Source: DATADW01 sp963733905 (GTDB taxonomy: Bacteria > Actinomycetota > Acidimicrobiia > Spongiisociales > DATADW01). Taken from it: a DNA stretch of 64,000 nucleotides. The stretch is taken from NCBI GenBank assembly GCA_963733905.1, contig CAVTEU010000008.1, positions 248,001 to 312,000 on the forward strand. The letters are read 5' to 3'. A program made the translations under genes and the position numbers. The notes beneath the pieces are model-generated. The model saw only the letters and a program-made list of their open reading frames with translations. It had not been told where the DNA came from and ran no database searches. Position 1 is the first letter of the stretch, and every line of letters begins with the position of its first letter. Of this stretch, positions 58,672 to 64,000 are shown one piece after another.

Positions 58672-59222
58672 AGCTCGAACCCCACCGTGGTGAAGAACCA
58701 CAACGCACTGGTCAGCCAGACGACGGTCAGCCCGGTGAACAACAGACCACCGATGGTGGGGAGGGCCCATCCCGGGAGGCGGTGCGAGCGCACCGTCAGC
58801 ATCTTGGCGGCGAAGGCACCAAACACGAAGCAACCGGCGAGCGAGTGGATGAGGGTGCGCGGTTCGGAGGGGTTGAAACCAAGGGCCCACAGGCAGTGGT
58901 AGGCGACGGGTATGGCAAGCAGAAAGGCCAGCGTCCCCGAGGTCCGGTGGGCGATGCCGAGCCAGGGCGGACCGCTGCCCTTGCCCAGCTTCCCGTAGAG
59001 CTTGAGCGCCCCCACCACCTGAGCGGCGGCGAGTACGGCAACCGCGGTGGCCAGCCACACCTTGAGCGTGATGGTCCGGGTGAAGAACAGGGTCACCAGC
59101 GACCGGCCGGTGGGGTCGTGGACCGACCCGTAGACGCCGAGGGACAGCGCAACGAGCGCCCCGATAGCGAGAATCAACGCGAACCGACCTGTGCCGGATC
59201 GCCGCTCCGCTTCAACTGTCAT
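58668..59222 (-). CDS. Small multi-helix membrane protein (DUF6529-like)
   Basis: This 184-residue integral membrane protein has about five helices (RFALILAIGALVALSLGVYG, ALPTIGGLLFTGLTVVWLTS). His residues in AHRTSGTLAFLLAIPVAYHC and TLIHSLAGCFVFGAFAAKML could bind haem. The pattern recalls a small cytochrome-like or DUF6529 protein. It is followed by a 34-residue membrane protein. The frame is intact. Confidence 0.65.
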   Translation of the reverse strand: MTVEAERRSGTGRFALILAIGALVALSLGVYGSVHDPTGRSLVTLFFTRTITLKVWLATAVAVLAAAQVVGALKLYGKLGKGSGPPWLGIAHRTSGTLAFLLAIPVAYHCLWALGFNPSEPRTLIHSLAGCFVFGAFAAKMLTVRSHRLPGWALPTIGGLLFTGLTVVWLTSALWFFTTVGFEL

Positions 59223-59283
59223 CGCGGTCCTCCTCGCCGTCCAAGGCTACGCGCCCGGCGGCGAGATGTAGCGTGCGGGCGCT

Positions 59284-61034
59284 GTGCCCAGCAACCAGGA
59301 CGTCGTCCGAATTCTGCGCGAGCTGGTGCTCCTCACTCAGTTGGAGGAGGGGGCGGCCCAGTCCTTCCGGATCCGCGCCTATGAGTCCGGGCGTCCAGGC
59401 GGTGGCAGACCTGGCCCGCCCGGTGGAGACGATGACCGACGCCGAACTCACCGCGGTGCCCGGCATCGGCAAGGGGATAGCCGCCCGGATCAGGGAGTAC
59501 CTCGACACCGGGAGCATCGCAAAGGTGGTCGAGCTGCGCGTCCAGTTCCCGCCGCCCATGGTCGAGCTGACCCGCATCCCCGGGATGGGGCCGAAGACGA
59601 TCCGCCTGCTCCACACCCACCTCGGCGTCGACAGCCTGGAGAGCCTGCAAGCCGCGCTCGATGCCGGGAAGATCCGCGACGTCCCCGGGCTGGGCGCCAA
59701 GACCGAGGACAACCTCCGCCGTGCCATCGGGCGGCTCGGACTCCACGGCAAGGAGCGGAGGACCCCGATCGCCGAAGCCATGCCGATCGCCGTCGAGGTG
59801 GCCGCCGCTCTCTCCGGCCTCCCCGGCGTCGCGGCGGCGGTGCCCTGCGGGAGCATCCGCCGGCTGGCGGAGACCATCGGTGACGCCGATGTCGTCGTGG
59901 CCACCACGGACCCCGAGCCGGTGATGGAGCGTTTCGTGTCGATGGGACTGGTCACGGAGGTGCTCGCCAGGGGCGAGACCAAGACATCCATCCTCTCCAC
60001 CACCGGGCTCCAGGTGGACCTGCGCGTCGTACGCCCCGAGCAACTCGGCGCCGCATTGATCTACTTCACCGGCTCGAAGGCGCACAACATCGATCTGCGG
60101 CAGCGCGCCATCGACCGAGAGCTGATCCTCAACGAGTACTCGCTGGCCGTGGTGGAGACTGAGGAAGTGGTGGCGTCGGCAACGGAGGAAGACGTTTACG
60201 CCGCCCTCGACCTCCCCTGGATACCTCCGCCGATGCGCGAGCACTCCGGTGAGGTGTCCGCCGCGGCTCGGTCTGAACTGCCCGACTTCGTCCAGCTGAG
60301 CGACATCAAGGGCGACCTCCACGACCACACCCACCTCTCCGGTGACGGGCGCGCCTCGCTCGAGGTGATGGTCGAGGCGGCGGCAGCGCGAGGGCTCCGC
60401 TACCTGGCGATCACCGACCACGGTGAGGATCTCCCCATCAACGGGGCAACCAGGGAGCAACTGCTGGCGCAGCGCCAACGGATTCGGCGAGCTACAGCAG
60501 GAGTACCCCGACCTGCGCCTCCTCCACGGGTGCGAGCTCAACATCGGACCCGATGGCGGGCTCGACTACGACACCGACTTCCTTCTCGGTTTCGATTGGT
60601 GTGTCGCCAGCGTCCACTCCCACTTCGACCTGCCGGTGGCGCGACAGACGGCACGGGTGACCGCGGCGCTGCGACACCCCGCGGTGAACGTCATCGGCCA
60701 TCTGACCGGGAGGATGATCGGCCACCGTCCCGGAATCGAACTCGACCTCGACGAGGTGTTCTCCGTCGCCGCCGAGACCGGGACCGGGCTCGAGATCAAC
60801 GGCGCGCTGGAGCGACTCGACGTGCCGGCACCCGCCCTGCGGCTGGCCGGCGGACGCGGGGTGGTGTTCGTGATATCGACCGACTCCCACCACCCCGACG
60901 ACATGCGCCGGATGGAGTGGGGCGTTCTCAACGCTCAGCGTGGATGGGTGGAGAAGGACTCGATCGCCAACACCTGGGACACGGAGAGGTTCCTGGAGTG
61001 GGCCGGTGCCAAACGTGCCCGGTGGCGAGGGTAG
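59284..61034 (+). CDS. polX: DNA polymerase X with PHP domain
   Basis: The full PolX plan is readable. A helix-hairpin-helix N-terminus has VPGIGKGIAARIREYLDTG and IPGMGPKTIRLLHTHL. The nucleotidyltransferase has CGSIRRLAETIGDADVVVA (both metal Asp) and VDLRVV (third Asp). The PHP domain has DLHDHTHLSGDG, AITDHGEDL, LHGCELNI, SVHSHFD, VIGHLT and STDSHHPDDM. It fills short gaps in base-excision repair. Breaks near 59385 and 60490 split it. It starts at GTG 59284. The paralogue at 27441 has lost the polymerase Asp residues. Confidence 0.92.
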
Positions 61035-61162
61035 GACGGTGGGCAGGCGGCTACGGCGTCCCTGAAGGTAGGGCGTTGGAGGGAGAGTGAGCGACGTTGC
61101 GAGAACAGTCACCCCCTACGCTCACTAAGCTCCGCCTCAGCTACCGCGAGCGAAGCGAGCCT

Positions 61163-61962
61163 CTACCGCGCTACCGCCTTGCGGTACTGGCGGATCGAGA
61201 GCGGGACGAACACGACCAGAAACACCACGATCCAGATGAGCGACATGAGGATCGGGTTCTGCATGGGCCACACATCGGGTGGCGGGAAGGCCGGGTCGGT
61301 GTTGCCGAACAACTCCCGCGCCGCCAGCGTGACCGCAGACACCGGGTTCCACTCGGCGAACGTCTTCAACGGAGCAGGGAGATTCTCGATGGGGACAAAG
61401 GCGTTGGAGATGAAGGTCAAGGGGAAGATGGCGATGAAGGTGGCGTTGTTGAACACCTCGGGGCTCCGCACCGACAGCCCGAGCGCCGCCATCGCCCAGG
61501 AGAGGGCGTAGGCAAAGAGCAGCAGCAGCCCGAACCCGGCCAGGGCCGAGGGGATCCCGTTGTATATCCGCCAGCCCACGATCAGCGCTGTCAGCGCCAT
61601 GACCACCAGCACCAGGACGTTGTTGACCACGTCGCTGGTGGTCCTCCCCACCAGCACGGCGGACCGGGCCATGGGCAACGAGCGAAAGCGGTCGATGATC
61701 CCCTTCTGGATGTCGGTTGCCAGTCCCGAACCGGTGATGGTGGCGCCGAACACCACGGTCTGAGCGAAGATCCCTGCCATGAGGAACTCCTTGTAGGAGA
61801 CCCCTGGCACTTCGATGGAGCCGCCAAAGACGTAGGCAAACAGCAGCACGAACATGATCGGGGAGAGAGTCGAGAAGATCAGCAGGTCGGGAACCCGCTT
61901 GATCTTGATCAGGTTGCGCTTGGCCATCACCGCCCCGTCGGCCAGCGCACGCGCCATGGTGG

Positions 61963-61966
<4 letters not shown>
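61163..61966 (-). CDS. ABC-2 type permease (DrrB-like)
   Basis: The 267-residue protein has six helices and ABC-2 features: KRVPDLLIFSTLSPIMFVLL, VFGATITGSGLATDIQKGII, SNAFVPIENLPAPLKTFAEW and PVSAVTLAARELFGN. It belongs to the daunorubicin-resistance DrrB group, typically exporting drugs or lipids. It overlaps the ATPase end by four bases (the ATPase lies upstream). The frame is intact. Confidence 0.92.
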
Positions 61967-62965
<999 letters not shown>

Positions 62966-63181
62966 GTGATTTCTCCCCTAGTGACGCCCGGCACCATAGA
63001 GCGGCGCCGGGGCTATCCAGACATCGATAGATCTAACTCGCATATGCGGACAGTTACGGTCCGCTTAGGTCACGCGTCGGCTTCCTTTCTCGATGTCTCC
63101 CGTAGTTGACGGGCGAGAGGGGCCAGACTCATCGGTCTCGAATCGAGGTCAGAACCGGCTCAATCGCAAGTAGCGGAGCCT
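62966..63181. other. Intergenic region with an inverted repeat
   Basis: GCGGAC (63046-63051) and GTCCGC (63059-63064) form a short stem with a seven-base loop, preceded by a palindrome CGCATATGCG. This could be an operator or terminator for the ATPase gene on one side. No gene or other clear signal was seen. Confidence 0.4.
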
Positions 63182-63782
63182 TCAGTCCCCTTCGAGATCC
63201 TCCAACGGCTGCCATACGTTGGCTCGCTCCAGCAGGTACACGCAGACGTCGCGTCCCCGATCGAGCACATCGCAGAGTTGCTCGCGCCCCATGAACACGT
63301 CGACGAGCGAGACCTGGACGCGACCCACGATGGAGACGCGGCGCTCAGGGCCGGCGGTAAGAGCCCCATACGAGTCGGTCGCGGCGATCTCCAGCGGGAG
63401 GTCGGGCCCGGCGACCCCGGCGAGCTCGGTGGCGAGGACGAGCAGGTCGGGGGGATCGGCTAGCGGAGGGAGCGACCAGTTGAAGAAGAGCGGGAGCCGG
63501 TAGACGTCCTCTGGCTCGGGGAATTCCTCTGCCTCGGCGAATTCCCGCTCGATCTCACCCACCCGGTCCTCGAAGGCGAGCAGCACGCGTGGGTCGACCT
63601 CCAAGCGTGAGATGCAGGTCGAGCGGTCCGCCGCAGGCCTCCTCGGGATGGACGTCGACTTCGAAAGCCTGGCGGAGCGAGTAGGTCTCGATGAACTGGC
63701 GCTCGTCGTGCACGTGGAACCCGTGGTCAACGGCGTGATCCTTGAGTTCGGCGATGAAACCGGATATGTCGACGGCAGCCAT
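63182..63782 (-). CDS. Unknown acidic protein
   Basis: The product starts MAAVDISGFIAELKDHAVDH and runs DERQFIETYSLRQAFEVDVH, then, after a break near 63600, VDPRVLLAFEDRVGEIEREF and EDVYRLPLFFNWSLPPLADP, ending at 63182. About 199 residues. GGAGG precedes the ATG at 63782. I do not recognise it. It has no membrane helix or signal peptide and is divergent from the DUF2461 gene that follows. Confidence 0.6.
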
Positions 63783-63839
63783 TTGTCTGGGCCCACCTCC
63801 TTGGCGGATCGGCCATCGACCTCAGCCTAGGGTGGCGAG

Positions 63840-64000
63840 ATGGCTCGCTCCTTCGGCCCCGAGTTGTTCCGGTTCCTGCGTGACCTCGAGGAGAACAACA
63901 ACCGGGAGTGGTTCAACCAGAACAAGGAGCCGCTACGAGGAGCACGTGCGCGAACCGGCACTCCAGTTCGTCGCCGACGTCGCCCCCGGGCTGCGCAAGC
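63840..64000 (+). CDS. DUF2461/TIGR02453-family protein, N-terminal part
   Basis: The first residues (FGPELFRFLRDLEENNNREW, FNQNKE) match the start of the DUF2461 family, whose members are about 220 residues and of unknown function. A base change near 63932 breaks the frame; reading on in the next frame gives YEEHVREPALQFVADVAPGL, as expected. The window ends in the gene. Confidence 0.7.
   Translation, partial: MARSFGPELFRFLRDLEENNNREWFNQNKEPLRGARARTGTPVRRRRRPRAAQ

Overview
The window looks like chromosomal DNA of a high-GC actinomycete. Members of Acidimicrobiia and related environmental lineages have a similar gene mix, but that placement is an inference. Support comes from GTG starts, tight 1-4 bp gene overlaps, amtB-glnB-glnD order, a DUF222/HNH gene carrying an actinobacterial-type SOS box, a UvrD2-like helicase with an HRDC domain, a maleylpyruvate-isomerase/DinB-like protein and class III cyclase/ATPase/TPR proteins. 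I see no phage, insertion sequence, CRISPR array, rRNA or tRNA.

Many genes (about half) are split by one or more single-base frame changes while both sides keep conserved family sequence. Several can be mended by removing one base from a short homopolymer. I read most of these as sequence errors, so genes are given as full spans with the breaks noted.

Layout. 1-4253: an FAD monooxygenase, cupin, alpha/beta hydrolase, a peroxiredoxin with an in-frame TGA (predicted selenoprotein), RidA and an M24 peptidase; perhaps catabolic. 4258-7212: an AhpD-like protein, gene remnants, a DUF222/HNH gene and a VOC protein. 7296-8896: an arsenic module (arsC, arsR, arsM). 8906-19536: a second catabolic-looking block with a MatB-like ligase, CocE hydrolase, amidohydrolase, bicupin, SDR, M24 protein, XRE-cupin regulator and a 2-oxoacid dehydrogenase E1 pair. 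19538-21930: a methyltransferase and a 570-residue protein of unknown function with a glycine-rich hydrophobic segment. 21992-25955: nitrogen control (amtB-glnB-glnD). 26111-31636: a PQQ-type sugar dehydrogenase lipoprotein, a PolX-like PHP protein and a molybdopterin hydroxylase large subunit. 31679-38313: helicase, thioesterase, shikimate-kinase-like protein, DinB/SCP2 protein, metallo-hydrolase and acyl-CoA dehydrogenase. 38353-45606: two tandem giant cyclase-ATPase-TPR regulators. 45824-50294: an ABC exporter, ATP-dependent DNA ligase and thioesterase. 50384-57226: a C-terminal processing protease, two-component pair, SDR, QueA, MsrA and a zinc peptidase. 57233-64000: a nuclease-like protein, small membrane proteins, a full PolX, a second ABC exporter and two poorly characterised genes.

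The strongest unusual signal is the peroxiredoxin at 1860-2330. Its TGA lies exactly where AhpE-type enzymes carry the peroxidatic cysteine, and a hairpin that fits the bacterial SECIS rules begins within 10 bases of it. The selenocysteine machinery is not in this window, so proof must come from the rest of the genome.
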